DNA of 64,000 bases from Millisia brevis NBRC 105863 (GCF_001552615.1 NZ_BCRN01000005.1:298131-362130), one strand, 5' to 3'; positions 16,437 through 25,399 are shown, counted from the first letter of the stretch. Numbers and translations: made by a program. Notes: generated by a model not told the origin, from the letters alone.

Positions 16437-17650
16437 CCACGACCGAGTACACCACGACCAGCGCCGGCAATCGGGTCGCCCGCGGCCCCCTGACCAGCGA
16501 CACCTCGCAGCGCGCCATCGTGCCCGCGTCCGCGTATACCGACGAGGCCGCCTACCAGCTCGAACAGGACCGCATCTTCGCCGCCGGTTGGGTCTGGGCC
16601 GGCTATGCGCACTGGGTCGCCGAGACCGGCCGGGTCCACCCGGTGACGATCGGTGGCCGCCCGCTGCTGATCGTTCGCGGCGAGGACGGCGAGGTACGTG
16701 TCTTCCACAACTCCTGCCGGCATCGCGGCATGGCGCTGACCGAGGAGCCGATCAAGGTCAGCCGCCGCATCCAATGTGCCTACCACTGCTGGACATACAA
16801 GCTCGACGGTGAGCTGGCGTCCACCCCCTACTTCGGGCGGCAGCGCGGCGCCTCCGGCCCGGACGACAAGTCCGTGCTCGGGCTGCTGCCGGTGGCGTCC
16901 CGGGTGTGGGCGGGCATGGTCTTCGTCGACCTCGCCCTCGATCCCGAGGACCAGCAAGCCGCCCGGGACGCCTTCGACACCTTCATCGGCCCGGTGCAGG
17001 ATCGCTGGTCGCATATCGACTTCGACCGCATCCGCCTCGCCGAGGAGCGCCGCTTCGACATCCCGGTCAACTGGAAGCTCGTCGTCGAGAACTTCCTGGA
17101 CTTCTACCACCTGCCGTTCGTGCATCCGCAGGTCGGACCGGTCAGCGCCTCGCTCGACGTCGACGACGAGGTCCTCGGCAGCGAGATCATCGGCGGCTGC
17201 TATCCCCGTGGCGCCGCCGGAAAGGCCGCGAAAACCGATGGCTCCCTGCCCTTCCTGGGCGACGTGCCGGTGGAGAAGACCGAGAATCAGGACATCCTGT
17301 GCCTGTTCCCGAATGCGCTGCTCTTCCTGGAGGCCGACTGGTTCCAGGTGATCGGCTTCGACACCCTCGGCCCGGAACGTACCGTGGAACATATGGCGAT
17401 CTTCGTCGATCGGGATGCCGTCGACGAGAACCACTCCGCCGACCTCAAGCGGTTGACCGAGGTGCTCTTCGGCGTCAACGAACAGGATCTGCCGATCCTG
17501 CACCGGATGCAGGCCGGTCGCTACTCGCCGGGCGCCGATCGCACCAGCCTGGTGACCCACTGGGATCAGGTGACCGCCATGTTCCAGCAGATCGTCGCGC
17601 GCCGTGTCGGTTACGACGCGCCGGGCGACCCGAACCGACAGGAAGCCTGA
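16433..17650 (+). CDS. Rieske non-heme iron oxygenase, alpha subunit
   Basis: A 405-residue oxygenase subunit. The Rieske [2Fe-2S] ligands are C95-x-H97 and C115-x2-H118. The mononuclear iron site is in ENFLDFYHLPFVHP with bridging D223, H226 and H231; the third ligand is presumably a downstream Asp. The family performs dihydroxylation, monohydroxylation or O/N-demethylation. No beta subunit, ferredoxin or reductase gene is adjacent, so electrons must come from elsewhere and the enzyme is probably an alpha-only type. ATG 16433 overlaps the preceding gene. It is likely the committing oxidation step for the imported compound. Confidence 0.9.
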   Translation: MTTTEYTTTSAGNRVARGPLTSDTSQRAIVPASAYTDEAAYQLEQDRIFAAGWVWAGYAHWVAETGRVHPVTIGGRPLLIVRGEDGEVRVFHNSCRHRGMALTEEPIKVSRRIQCAYHCWTYKLDGELASTPYFGRQRGASGPDDKSVLGLLPVASRVWAGMVFVDLALDPEDQQAARDAFDTFIGPVQDRWSHIDFDRIRLAEERRFDIPVNWKLVVENFLDFYHLPFVHPQVGPVSASLDVDDEVLGSEIIGGCYPRGAAGKAAKTDGSLPFLGDVPVEKTENQDILCLFPNALLFLEADWFQVIGFDTLGPERTVEHMAIFVDRDAVDENHSADLKRLTEVLFGVNEQDLPILHRMQAGRYSPGADRTSLVTHWDQVTAMFQQIVARRVGYDAPGDPNRQEA

Positions 17651-17652
17651 CC

Positions 17653-18429
17653 ATGCGGATCGACCATCGGGACCCGAACGTCACCGAGGAGCAACTGCGG
17701 ATCGAACTGGCCGCGGTCTACCGGCTGATCGCCCACTTCCGGATGACCGACCTGGTGTTCACCCACATCTCGGTGCGGCTACCGGACGTCGAGGGGCAGC
17801 CCGAGCAGTTCCTGATCAACCCCTACGGGCTGCTGTTCGAGGAGATCACCGCTTCGAACCTGGTGCGGATCAACAGCGAAGGGGAACTGATCGGCGAATC
17901 GGAGCACCCGGTCAACCCGGCCGGCTTCGTGATCCACAGCGCGGTGCACGCCGCGCGGGAGGACGCGAAGTGCGTGCTGCACACCCACACCCTGCCCGGC
18001 TGCGCGGTCGCGGCCACCGCGGAGGGGCTGCTGCCGCTCAACCAGATCTCGATGGAGTTCTACAACCGGGTCGGCTACCACGAGTACGAAGGGGTCGCGC
18101 TCAACCTCGACGAGCAGAAGCGGCTGGTCGAGGACCTCGGCGGCAACGACGCGCTGATCCTGCGCAACCACGGGCTGCTGACCGTCGGTGAGACCCCGGC
18201 CAAGGCGTTCCTGCGGATGTACTACCTGAACAAGGCCTGCGAGATCCAGGTGGCGGCCGCCCGGATGGGGGAACTGGTGATCCCGGAGCCGGAGGTGGCC
18301 GAGCACGTCGCCCAGCAGTTGGCGGGGTCCGCCGACGGCGACGACTTCACCGACGACATCGGCTCCGACCTGGCCTGGAGCGCGCTGGTCCGGATGCTCG
18401 ACCGCACCCAGCCGGACTATCGGGACTGA
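17653..18429 (+). CDS. Class II aldolase/adducin family protein
   Basis: A 258-residue protein with the class II aldolase metal site: HTH in CVLHTHTLPG (about 113-115) and a later His in LRNHGLLTVG. The family includes fuculose-1-phosphate aldolase, 3,4-dihydroxyphthalate-type decarboxylases and the NovR/CloR oxygenases. It is the last gene of the operon, 2 bases after the Rieske gene. A retro-aldol or decarboxylation step on the oxidised product is the simplest role; which one is not decided by sequence. Confidence 0.85.
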   Translation: MRIDHRDPNVTEEQLRIELAAVYRLIAHFRMTDLVFTHISVRLPDVEGQPEQFLINPYGLLFEEITASNLVRINSEGELIGESEHPVNPAGFVIHSAVHAAREDAKCVLHTHTLPGCAVAATAEGLLPLNQISMEFYNRVGYHEYEGVALNLDEQKRLVEDLGGNDALILRNHGLLTVGETPAKAFLRMYYLNKACEIQVAAARMGELVIPEPEVAEHVAQQLAGSADGDDFTDDIGSDLAWSALVRMLDRTQPDYRD

Positions 18430-18651
18430 GCCGGCGGGGCAGGACCGGGCCGGTCGGAATTCGGGGGAAGTCGGAGGATTTCAGGGTGCGATTCAGGGTG
18501 TACCCCGATGTCATCTGTCGGTCGAACAGGCGACGATGGATATCGCGTCGCACCGAGCCCGACACTCGGAAACGACGCCCGGTGGGTTGCCGCCCACCCT
18601 TCCCGAGACCGGGGCCGGTGGCCTGATCCCGTCGGCCGGCTCCGACCACAT

Positions 18652-18689
18652 GTCCCGGGAGTGGCGTTCCCGTTCGCCGCTCCCGGGAC
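18652..18689. terminator. Strong hairpin between the catabolic operon and the PucR regulator
   Basis: GTCCCGGGAG at 18652-18661 pairs perfectly with CTCCCGGGAC at 18680-18689; inside, GGCG (18663-18666) pairs with CGCC (18675-18678). On the plus strand it is followed by TTTCTCG. It lies between convergent genes, 8 bases from the PucR stop, so it may serve both directions. The 18430-18650 stretch before it holds no gene I can support. Confidence 0.55.
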
Positions 18690-18696
18690 TTTCTCG

Positions 18697-20217
18697 TCAG
18701 CCGATCTCCCTGGCCCGCAATGCCAACCACAGCTCGTGCCGATCCTGCGCGGAATCGAGGCGCCGCCCGGTGAGCCGCGCGACCGCGTCGAGGCGGTTGC
18801 GCAGGGTATGCCGATGCACGCCGAGCGCGGCGGCGGCGCTCTCCCAATGCCCGTTGCCGCGCAGGAAGGCGTCGAGCGACTCCAGCAGCGGTTCCGACCG
18901 GTCGGCCGCATCGAGCGGGCCGAGGACGGTATCGGCGTAGCCGCGCCGCACCTCGTCGGGTAGGGCCTCGAGCACCCGATCGATATCCGCGATCTCCCGG
19001 GCGCCGACGTGCCGACCGCGGATGCGGCTGGCCGACACCGCCGACCACGCCTGCCGCAGCGAGACCGCCAGAGCCCCGGGCCGCGTGGGCGTGCCGATGC
19101 CCACCGCGCGGTCGGCGGCGAGGTGACCCAGCGATCCGGCCAGATCGGTACCCGCGGGCACCACCACCTCGACGTGGCCGTCCACCGCGCGGGCGAGCGC
19201 GTCCGGGAGCGTGAAGAAGACGTCGATCAGCATCTCGTCGGCGTCGTCCGGGGCGGCGATCACCGCGGCCTGTCGATCACCGCCGGGCACCCCCACCTTC
19301 GTCAGCTGATGGGTAGCGGCGGCGTCGGAGACGATCTCACGGCCCAGCACCTCGAGCAGCCGGGACCGCTCGTATCGGTCGGCGGCGTCGAGCGCGTACA
19401 TCCGTTCGAGTTCGAGGGTCAGCACCGACACCGCGCCGGCGGTCACCTGGCTGCCGAACGCCGACGAGGTCACCTCGACCAGCAGATGCCCGCGAACGCG
19501 GCGGGCGCCGAGGGGGTGCACCTCGCGGCGCCGGTCGGCGTCGATATCCGCCGCGGTAGTGGTGATGCCGCCGGCGCGCACCGCGACCAACGACTCGCGC
19601 AGCCGCGTCGGCAGGGCGGAGGCGCCGGGCCCGGCGTCGGCGAGGACGCGGCCGAGCCGGTCGAGCACCACCGCCGCCCCTCCCGTCGCCCGGTGATAGG
19701 CGGCGAGGATGCCGGGCAGTCCGCCGGGGCTGACCGCGGCCAGGGTCAGATCCCGCTGCGCGCGCAGCGCCCACTCCAGACCGCGCCGTTCCTGCTGGGC
19801 GCGGCCGTGGAAGACCGCCTTGGTGACCGCGACGAAGGGCACCGGGTCCGGGACGATCAGCAGCGGGATACCCAGCTCCTCGGCCGCGGTGATCAGCGCC
19901 TCCGGCACGTGCCGGTGCGGCAGCTCGGCGCCGAGGCCCAACCCGATCGCCCGCACCCCGTGGGCGTCGAGATCCCGCAGGTAGGCGCGGCAGCCGGGGA
20001 GATCGTCGGGCAGCAGCAGGCCGATGGTGAGCAACAGTTCGCCGCCCTGCATCCACGGGCCCGGCCGACGCAGCTCCGAGACCGCCGCCACCTCGATGCG
20101 CCGATCGACCGCGCCGCGGCCCGCCACCACCTCGAGCCGCAGCTGTGGGTCGGCGACCAACTCGGCGACGGTGATCCCGCCCGGTTCGGGCTGCTCGCGG
20201 CTGGACATATTGTCCAT
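18697..20217 (-). CDS. PucR/CdaR-family transcriptional regulator
   Basis: A regulator of about 506 residues: an N-terminal PucR domain ([20 protein letters not shown] through [11 protein letters not shown]), a middle GGDEF-like/sensory region, and a C-terminal PucR helix-turn-helix ([20 protein letters not shown]). The start is ATG 20217 (MDN) or ATG 20208 (MSS); both fit. Such proteins are usually activators responding to purine, amino-acid or sugar-acid metabolites. It is divergent from the agmatinase-family gene with only 67 bases between, and convergent with the Rieske operon, so it most likely regulates the ureohydrolase. Confidence 0.87.
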   Translation of the reverse strand: MDNMSSREQPEPGGITVAELVADPQLRLEVVAGRGAVDRRIEVAAVSELRRPGPWMQGGELLLTIGLLLPDDLPGCRAYLRDLDAHGVRAIGLGLGAELPHRHVPEALITAAEELGIPLLIVPDPVPFVAVTKAVFHGRAQQERRGLEWALRAQRDLTLAAVSPGGLPGILAAYHRATGGAAVVLDRLGRVLADAGPGASALPTRLRESLVAVRAGGITTTAADIDADRRREVHPLGARRVRGHLLVEVTSSAFGSQVTAGAVSVLTLELERMYALDAADRYERSRLLEVLGREIVSDAAATHQLTKVGVPGGDRQAAVIAAPDDADEMLIDVFFTLPDALARAVDGHVEVVVPAGTDLAGSLGHLAADRAVGIGTPTRPGALAVSLRQAWSAVSASRIRGRHVGAREIADIDRVLEALPDEVRRGYADTVLGPLDAADRSEPLLESLDAFLRGNGHWESAAAALGVHRHTLRNRLDAVARLTGRRLDSAQDRHELWLALRAREIG

Positions 20218-20226
20218 TTTGAATGC

Positions 20227-20246
20227 TCCGACTTCGACGTGTCGGA
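20227..20246. promoter_or_regulatory. Inverted repeat between the PucR and ureohydrolase genes
   Basis: TCCGAC (20227-20232) and GTCGGA (20241-20246) form an inverted repeat with an 8-base spacer in the 67-bp divergent region, 39 bases before the ureohydrolase ATG. It is a plausible operator for the divergently encoded PucR-type regulator. Confidence 0.4.
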
Positions 20247-20284
20247 CATGGTGGCGACGTCGCTCCACGGGCAGGGTTGACGGC

Positions 20285-21253
20285 ATGACCAGCACCCCGG
20301 ACCCCGCCGGTACTCCACCGATCGGCCCGACCGATGCGACCGCGATTCCCCGCTTCGCCGGGCCGCCGACCTTCGCGCGGCTGCCGCGCCTCGACCAGGT
20401 CACCCGCGCCGACATCGCCGTCGTCGGGGTGCCCTTCGACACCGGTGTCTCCTACCGGCCGGGCGCCCGCTTCGGCCCGGCGCACGTGCGCGGCTCGTCG
20501 AAGCTGCTGCGGCCGTACCACCCGCCGCTGAACATCTCGCCGTTCTCCACCCTCCAGGTGGTCGACGCCGGCGATATCGCGGTCAACCCCTTCGACATCG
20601 AGCAGGCGATCACCGGGATCGAGCGCGGCGCGGACGAACTGCGCGCGAACGGCTCCACGCTGGTCACCATCGGCGGCGATCACACGATCGCGCTGCCGCT
20701 GCTGCGGTCGCTGTACCGCACGCACGGCCCGATCGCGGTGCTGCACTTCGACGCGCACCTCGACACCTGGGATACCTACTTCGGCGCGCCCTATACGCAC
20801 GGCACCCCGTTCCGCCGCGCCTCCGAGGAGGGGCTGCTCAACAAGGAGCACTGCCTGCACATGGGTATCCGCGGGCCGCTGTACTCCGAGCAGGACCTCA
20901 GCGATGACAAGGTGCTCGGCTTCCAGGTGATCGGCTCCGACGAGGTGCAGATCGACGGGCTGCCCGCGGCGATCGAGCATATGCGCGCGCGGCTGGGGCA
21001 GGCGCCGGTCTACGTATCGGTGGACATCGACGTGCTCGACCCGGCGCACGCCCCCGGCACCGGAACGCCCGAGGCGGGTGGGCTGACCAGCCGCGAACTG
21101 CTGCACATGCTGCGCAGCCTGGTCGGGCTCAACGTCGTCGGCGCCGACATCGTCGAGGTGGCCCCGGCGTACGACCACGCGGAGATCACCGGCATCGCCG
21201 CCGCGCACGTCGCCTACGAACTGATCTCGGTGCTGGCGGCCAATTCGCGGTAG
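20285..21253 (+). CDS. Agmatinase/ureohydrolase family enzyme
   Basis: A 322-residue ureohydrolase with the dimanganese site motifs GGDHT (about 136), DAHLD (about 161) and SVDIDVLDP (about 246). The family hydrolyses guanidino compounds to urea and an amine: agmatine, guanidinobutyrate, guanidinopropionate or others. ATG 20285 gives a normal N-terminus. The divergent PucR-type regulator suggests induction by its substrate. The guanidino substrate cannot be chosen from sequence, so I do not assign speB. Confidence 0.88.
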   Translation: MTSTPDPAGTPPIGPTDATAIPRFAGPPTFARLPRLDQVTRADIAVVGVPFDTGVSYRPGARFGPAHVRGSSKLLRPYHPPLNISPFSTLQVVDAGDIAVNPFDIEQAITGIERGADELRANGSTLVTIGGDHTIALPLLRSLYRTHGPIAVLHFDAHLDTWDTYFGAPYTHGTPFRRASEEGLLNKEHCLHMGIRGPLYSEQDLSDDKVLGFQVIGSDEVQIDGLPAAIEHMRARLGQAPVYVSVDIDVLDPAHAPGTGTPEAGGLTSRELLHMLRSLVGLNVVGADIVEVAPAYDHAEITGIAAAHVAYELISVLAANSR

Positions 21254-21258
21254 GGCGC

Positions 21259-21333
21259 TGTGCAAATCTGCACGAAATTCGGGTGCCACGACAACTATTG
21301 TCTTGGCGGCTCAGAATCATGCTGGTTTGCACA
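21259..21333. terminator. Nested inverted repeats between ureohydrolase and MerR-HEAT genes
   Basis: TGTGCAAA (21259-21266) and TTTGCACA (21326-21333) are perfect 8-base arms enclosing a shorter hairpin GCCACGACAA / TTGTCTTGGC (21285-21294 and 21298-21307, one mismatch, 3-base loop). The element starts 6 bases after the ureohydrolase stop and lies between convergent genes, so it probably terminates transcription. It is noticeably more AT-rich than its surroundings. Confidence 0.45.
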
Positions 21334-21395
21334 ACGGAGTGGCCCACACGGCATGCGGCGGCTACGCGGGTAGCAGGCTGTGGCAGTTGGCCCGG

Positions 21396-22457
21396 TCAAC
21401 TTGTGCGCGCCAGCAGAAAGTGCGCGATGGCGGCGACGCCCGGGTCGGGGTCGGTGGTCAGCCGGCGCAGGAGGCCCGCAGCTTGCGGGCCGGGGATGTC
21501 GGCGAGGGCGGAGGCCAGGCGCCGGCGGGCGTCGGCGGCCTCGGGCCCTTCGGCGGCTTCGAGTGCTGCGGCGATGGCGCGAGCGACCGCGTCGGCGCGG
21601 CCGGGAGAAGCGGGACGGTTGCCGGTGGGGTCTGGCTGTTCGGTGTCCGGCGCTGCGAGGGTGGCCAGGGTATCGGCCGCCTCGACGTCGTCGCGGCCCT
21701 CGCGGATCAGGGCGACCAGCGCCGGAATGGCGTCGGCGTCACCGAGGGAGCCGCGCGCCAGCACCGCACGGGCGGCCACGGCGGGGTCGGGGTTGGCGGT
21801 CTGGGTGGCCAGGGCGTTCAGTGCGGCGGGGGTGTTGAACTTGCGCAGGGCGTGCACCGCGCGTCGGCGCCGGTCGGCGTCGGGTGCGGTCAGCGCCGCG
21901 GCGAGGAGCGGGACCGCGTCGTCACCGCTGCGCGCCAACGCCCAGATCAGGGTGTCCGCGACGTTGACCTGCGGCTCGACCAGCATCGCCTCCGCGAGGG
22001 TCGCGAGGTCGCCGCGCTGCGCCCCGGCGGTCAGCGCCACCCGCTGACGCGTCGACGGCTCCGCCGCCGCCAGACCGCGCATCAGCGCGATGGTCCGCAG
22101 CACATCGGCCCAGGTCGACGGCTCGCCGGCGCGCACCCGGTCCAGCCGGCCCAGCAGCTCCCGATCGCGGGCGATGCGCTCGCGGGTGTCGGCCATCAGC
22201 CGGTCGACCATCGCCGCCGGCTCGAACCCGGGGGTATCGAGCGCGGCGGCGATGTCGGCCAGGCTCAACCCGAGCGAGCGCAACCCCTCGACGTGGAAGA
22301 GCCGGTCGAGGTCGGCCGCCGAGTAGCTGCGATAGCCACCCGAGGTGCGCTCGCTCGGGGTGACGAGCCCCAGGGAGTCATAGTGCCGCAACATGCGCGC
22401 ACTGACCCCCGAGAGCTCGGCGACCTCCCCGATCAGCATCGACGCACCCGACTTCAC
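21396..22457 (-). CDS. MerR-family regulator fused to HEAT repeats
   Basis: A 353-residue protein. The N-terminal MerR helix-turn-helix reads MLIGEVAELSGVSARMLRHY with GYRSYSAADLDRL following, then the dimerisation helix. From about residue 120 to the end it consists of alpha-helical HEAT-like repeats (for example DAIPALVALIREG, QAAGLLRRLTTDPDPGVAAI) in place of a small effector domain. The start is GTG 22457, overlapping the stop of the upstream HEAT gene; an internal ATG at 22439 is an alternative. The HEAT part suggests binding of a protein or nucleic acid rather than a small ligand. Confidence 0.85.
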   Translation of the reverse strand: MKSGASMLIGEVAELSGVSARMLRHYDSLGLVTPSERTSGGYRSYSAADLDRLFHVEGLRSLGLSLADIAAALDTPGFEPAAMVDRLMADTRERIARDRELLGRLDRVRAGEPSTWADVLRTIALMRGLAAAEPSTRQRVALTAGAQRGDLATLAEAMLVEPQVNVADTLIWALARSGDDAVPLLAAALTAPDADRRRRAVHALRKFNTPAALNALATQTANPDPAVAARAVLARGSLGDADAIPALVALIREGRDDVEAADTLATLAAPDTEQPDPTGNRPASPGRADAVARAIAAALEAAEGPEAADARRRLASALADIPGPQAAGLLRRLTTDPDPGVAAIAHFLLARTS

Positions 22458-23116
22458 TCCGACGGCGGCACGGGAGCGCCCTGCAGCGCGGCCGCCCGCT
22501 GCGCCTGCCGGATCGCGGTCTCGAAGTCCGCGTCGGGGTCGTCCATCAGCCGCTCGGTGGCGATCGCGTGAGCGCGCATCCCCTCGTCCGCCGCGGTTCG
22601 CGCCCGCGCGACCACCGGCGCGGCCGCGTCGCCGAGCATCACGAAGACCCGGCTGAGGCTGCGCTGCACCTCGTGATCACCGCGCCCGAACTGCGACGCC
22701 AGGACCTGCGCCAACTCGGCCTGCCGCCCCTCGGGGACCAGCCCGGCGGCGGTGCGCCAGGCGGCGCGGGCGACCTCGTCGTCGGGGTCGCGCAGCAGGT
22801 CGTCCCCGATCGCCGGCCAGGCGCGCGGGTCGCCGATCTTCGACAGCGAATGCAGCGCTTGACTGCGGGCCTGCGGAACTTGCGAGCCGAGCTCGGCCAG
22901 CAGCAGGTCGAGCGTCACCGCCGGGTCGAGCCGCACGATCGCCCAGGTCAGCATGTCGCGAACGAAGAAATCGGGCTCGACGGCGCACCGGGCGATCAGG
23001 GCCGGCGCGTACTCGTCCACCGGATGCGTCCCGGCGGCCAGCGCCGCGCGCAGCCGTACCGACGCATCGGGCGCCGACAGTGCCAACATGATCTCCGTGT
23101 GCTGTGCTCGGGTCAT
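22454..23116 (-). CDS. HEAT-repeat protein
   Basis: A 220-residue soluble protein built from HEAT-like alpha-helical repeats: for example DASVRLRAALAAGTHPVDEY, DFFVRDMLTWAIVRLDP, QARSQALHSLSKIGD and DDEVARAAWRTAAGL, each about 35 residues. ATG 23116 is preferred because GGAGGTGG lies about 8 bases upstream; a longer start at 23143 falls inside the promoter dyad. It is the first gene of a two-gene operon with the MerR-HEAT regulator, whose HEAT region resembles it. Function unknown; a partner or antagonist of the regulator is plausible. Confidence 0.85.
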   Translation of the reverse strand: MTRAQHTEIMLALSAPDASVRLRAALAAGTHPVDEYAPALIARCAVEPDFFVRDMLTWAIVRLDPAVTLDLLLAELGSQVPQARSQALHSLSKIGDPRAWPAIGDDLLRDPDDEVARAAWRTAAGLVPEGRQAELAQVLASQFGRGDHEVQRSLSRVFVMLGDAAAPVVARARTAADEGMRAHAIATERLMDDPDADFETAIRQAQRAAALQGAPVPPSE

Positions 23117-23143
23117 CGTGACCACCTCCGCATACCACTGCAC

Positions 23144-23164
23144 ACCTTGTCACTGTGTCAAGGT
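23144..23164 (-). promoter_or_regulatory. MerR-type operator/promoter of the HEAT operon
   Basis: On the minus strand the 21-bp sequence ACCTTGACACAGTGACAAGGT is a near-perfect dyad (only positions 7, 15 and the centre break symmetry). It overlaps a TTGACC (-35 type) with about a 19-base spacer to a weak -10. MerR proteins act on such overlong spacers, so this is a good autoregulatory site for the MerR-HEAT protein encoded downstream. Confidence 0.65.
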
Positions 23165-23266
23165 CAAGCCCCGCGGCCCGGCCCCACCGCGAAGGTCCCC
23201 GTCCGGCAGGGTGGCACATCGATCCGGGCGGTCTTCGTCGCCGACCACCACTACCCTCGGCGACGT

Positions 23267-23884
23267 GGCTTATACGGCGAGCGCATCCTTCCCCGCCTGG
23301 TCGACCGAACCTGCGGCATCGCGCAACTCGACCCGCTGCGGGCGCGGGTCTGCGAACCGCTCGCGGGCGCGGTCCTCGAGATCGGCTTCGGCTCCGGCCA
23401 CAACGTCGGCCACTACCCGCCCGCGGTGACCGCGGTGTCCGCGGTGGAGCCGGCCGATACCGCGTGGCGGTTGGCCGCCGATCGCGTCGCCGCCTCCCGG
23501 GTCCCGATCGAGCGGTCCGGTCTGGACGGCGAGCACCTGCCGTTCCCGGACGACTCCTTCGACTCGGCGCTGTCGACCTTCACCATGTGCACCATCCCCG
23601 ACCTGCCGCGGGCGCTGGCCGAACTCGCCCGGGTGCTGCGTCCGGGGGCGACGGTGAGCTTCCTCGAACACGGCCGCGCGCCCGACGCCGATGTGCGCCG
23701 GTGGCAGCGCCGGCTCGAACCGATCCAGCGTCGCGTGGCCGGCGGCTGCCACCTGACCCGCGACATCCCCGGCGCGATCGAGGCGGCCGGGTTGATCGTC
23801 GGCCCGATCGACGCGTTCTACCTCGACGGCGCCGGACGAGCCGTCGCCGCGATGACCCTCGGCACCGCGCGCGTACCGAACTGA
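23267..23884 (+). CDS. Class I SAM-dependent methyltransferase (start unresolved)
   Basis: The family-like sequence begins at GLYGERILPRLVD (23267) and continues for about 205 residues with motif I VLEIGFGSGHNVGHYP, motif II-type FPDDSFDSALSTFTMCTIPD and the LRPGATVSFLEHGRA segment, typical of UbiE/Methyltransf_11 enzymes. No ATG, GTG or TTG lies directly at the conserved N-terminus: the codon before GLY is CGT, and the nearest in-frame TTG is at 23146. Either translation starts upstream or at an unusual codon, or there is an indel near 23260. Substrate unknown. Confidence 0.75.
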   Translation, partial: GLYGERILPRLVDRTCGIAQLDPLRARVCEPLAGAVLEIGFGSGHNVGHYPPAVTAVSAVEPADTAWRLAADRVAASRVPIERSGLDGEHLPFPDDSFDSALSTFTMCTIPDLPRALAELARVLRPGATVSFLEHGRAPDADVRRWQRRLEPIQRRVAGGCHLTRDIPGAIEAAGLIVGPIDAFYLDGAGRAVAAMTLGTARVPN

Positions 23885-23953
23885 CCGCGCGCCTACCGAA
23901 ACGTCATCGTCCCGCCATTTCCACCGACGTCCATTCGAACATATGATCGAAGA

Positions 23954-24253
23954 ATGGACATGCCCGCCATCGGCCCCGAGGCTCGACCGCCGCAGCGGCA
24001 GGTCTACCGCGATATCCAACCGGTGACCGTTCTGGTCGACCTGCGCGCCCTCTTCCGACCGGCCGCGTTCTCGAATCGCGTACCCGAGCCGCGCGGGCTG
24101 CAGGTGGGTCGGATCGTCACCGGCACGCTCACCGCGTGGTCGATCGCGGAGGGCGGCGACTGGTTCGGTCGGGTCACCTACATGGTGATCACCGGTCATC
24201 GCCACGAGGAAGTCACCCACTGGGTGCCCGCTTGGGCGATTCGTCCGGACTGA
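23954..24253 (+). CDS. Small conserved-looking protein of unknown function
   Basis: A 99-residue soluble protein, start ATG 23954 or the in-frame ATG at 23960. Predicted beta-rich segments (VTVLVDLRALF, GRIVTGTLTAWSIAEGG, GRVTYMVITG) alternate with polar loops, and the end WVPAWAIRPD resembles a small barrel fold. No signal peptide or metal motif. It is flanked by the methyltransferase and the iron-uptake operon without overlap. I do not recognise a family; codon usage is typical for the window. Confidence 0.6.
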   Translation: MDMPAIGPEARPPQRQVYRDIQPVTVLVDLRALFRPAAFSNRVPEPRGLQVGRIVTGTLTAWSIAEGGDWFGRVTYMVITGHRHEEVTHWVPAWAIRPD

Positions 24254-24357
24254 TATCCGGCAAATCGGTCATATCGGAAACCGGTCGGGACCCGAGTGAA
24301 CAGAGGCGGGATTCACAGTGGCGGCCACGAAAAGGTGGAGTAACGTCCCCTTCTGGT

Positions 24358-24376
24358 TAAGGAAAGGCTAAGGCAA
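24358..24376 (+). promoter_or_regulatory. Candidate DtxR/IdeR iron box upstream of efeU
   Basis: TAAGGAAAGGCTAAGGCAA matches the published DtxR/IdeR consensus (TWAGGTTAGSCTAACCTWA) at about 14 of 19 positions, with the left half better than the right. It lies 43 bases before the GTG of an iron-uptake operon, the expected place for an iron-dependent repressor site. Confidence 0.5.
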
Positions 24377-24418
24377 GGCCCGGGGCGGGAACGTGTCGGA
24401 CCGGCAGGGAGTCGGACG

Positions 24419-25399
24419 GTGCTGGGCACATTTCTCATCGGGCTGCGCGAAGGCCTCGAAGCGGCGTTGGTCGTCGGCATTCTGGTCGCGTATCTGCACC
24501 GCAGTGGCCGCACCGACGTGCTGCCCCGGCTGTGGATCGGCGTCGCGATCGCGATCCTCGGCTCCCTGGCCCTCGGCTTCATCCTCACCTTCGGCGCGCG
24601 CACGCTGACCTTCCAGGCGCAGGAGCTGATCGGCGGCACGCTGTCGCTGATCGCCGTCGCGATGGTCACCTGGATGATCTTCTGGATGCTGCGCGCCTCC
24701 CGCGGTCTCAAGGCGAGCCTCGAACACGACGTCGATCGCGCGGTCGCCCGCGGTTCCGGCTGGGCCCTGGTGGCGGTCGGCTTCCTGTCGGTGGGCCGCG
24801 AGGGCATCGAGACCACTCTGTTCCTCTGGTCGATGGTGCAGTCCTTCGGCAACTCGCCGCAGGCCCTCCTCGGCGCTCTGCTCGGCCTGCTCACCGCCGC
24901 CGTGCTCGGCTGGTTGATCTACCGCGGCATGGTCAGCCTGAACCTGAAGGTGTTCTTCACCTGGACCGGCGCGTTCCTGGTGATCGTCGCCGCCGGCATC
25001 CTCGCCTACGGCATCCACGACCTGCAGGAGGCAGGCTTCCTGCCCGGGCCGTTCACCTCCGCCGCCCCGGTCGATCCGGCCACCGGCGACGTGCTCTCCG
25101 GATTTGCCGGCTTCCCGTTCGGCTGGGCCTTCCAGATCAGCCACATCATCGCGCCCGCCGGAGCTCTGGCCGCCGTGCTCAAGGGCACGATCGGCTTCAC
25201 CCCCGAGATGACCTGGCTCGAAATCATCGGCTGGGCGCTCTACCTGGCGATCGTCGGCACCCTGTTCGTGCGACGCGCCTTCCTCGGACATGCCCCCAAA
25301 ACCTCGTCGGCGAAGGCGACCGACGAACCCGCCGGTGATGACGCCGGCACGACACAGCGGCCCGCTCCGGCGGCCCACAACGAAGAAGGAAAAGAATGA
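24419..25399 (+). CDS. efeU: Ferrous-iron permease EfeU (FTR1 family)
   Basis: A 326-residue, seven-helix membrane protein with two FTR1 iron-binding motifs: REGLE in LIGLREGLEAALVVG (about residue 8) and REGIE in VGREGIETTLFLW (about 124). It moves iron across the membrane. The GTG start is taken because the first helix and REGLE motif begin immediately. It overlaps efeO by 4 bases. The C-terminus is a short charged cytoplasmic tail. Confidence 0.93.
   Translation: MLGTFLIGLREGLEAALVVGILVAYLHRSGRTDVLPRLWIGVAIAILGSLALGFILTFGARTLTFQAQELIGGTLSLIAVAMVTWMIFWMLRASRGLKASLEHDVDRAVARGSGWALVAVGFLSVGREGIETTLFLWSMVQSFGNSPQALLGALLGLLTAAVLGWLIYRGMVSLNLKVFFTWTGAFLVIVAAGILAYGIHDLQEAGFLPGPFTSAAPVDPATGDVLSGFAGFPFGWAFQISHIIAPAGALAAVLKGTIGFTPEMTWLEIIGWALYLAIVGTLFVRRAFLGHAPKTSSAKATDEPAGDDAGTTQRPAPAAHNEEGKE

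Noticed and set aside
21254..21395. Phage attachment site or mobile-element end
   Set aside because: The nested inverted repeats are AT-rich, but no integrase, transposase or target duplication is nearby; a terminator is simpler.
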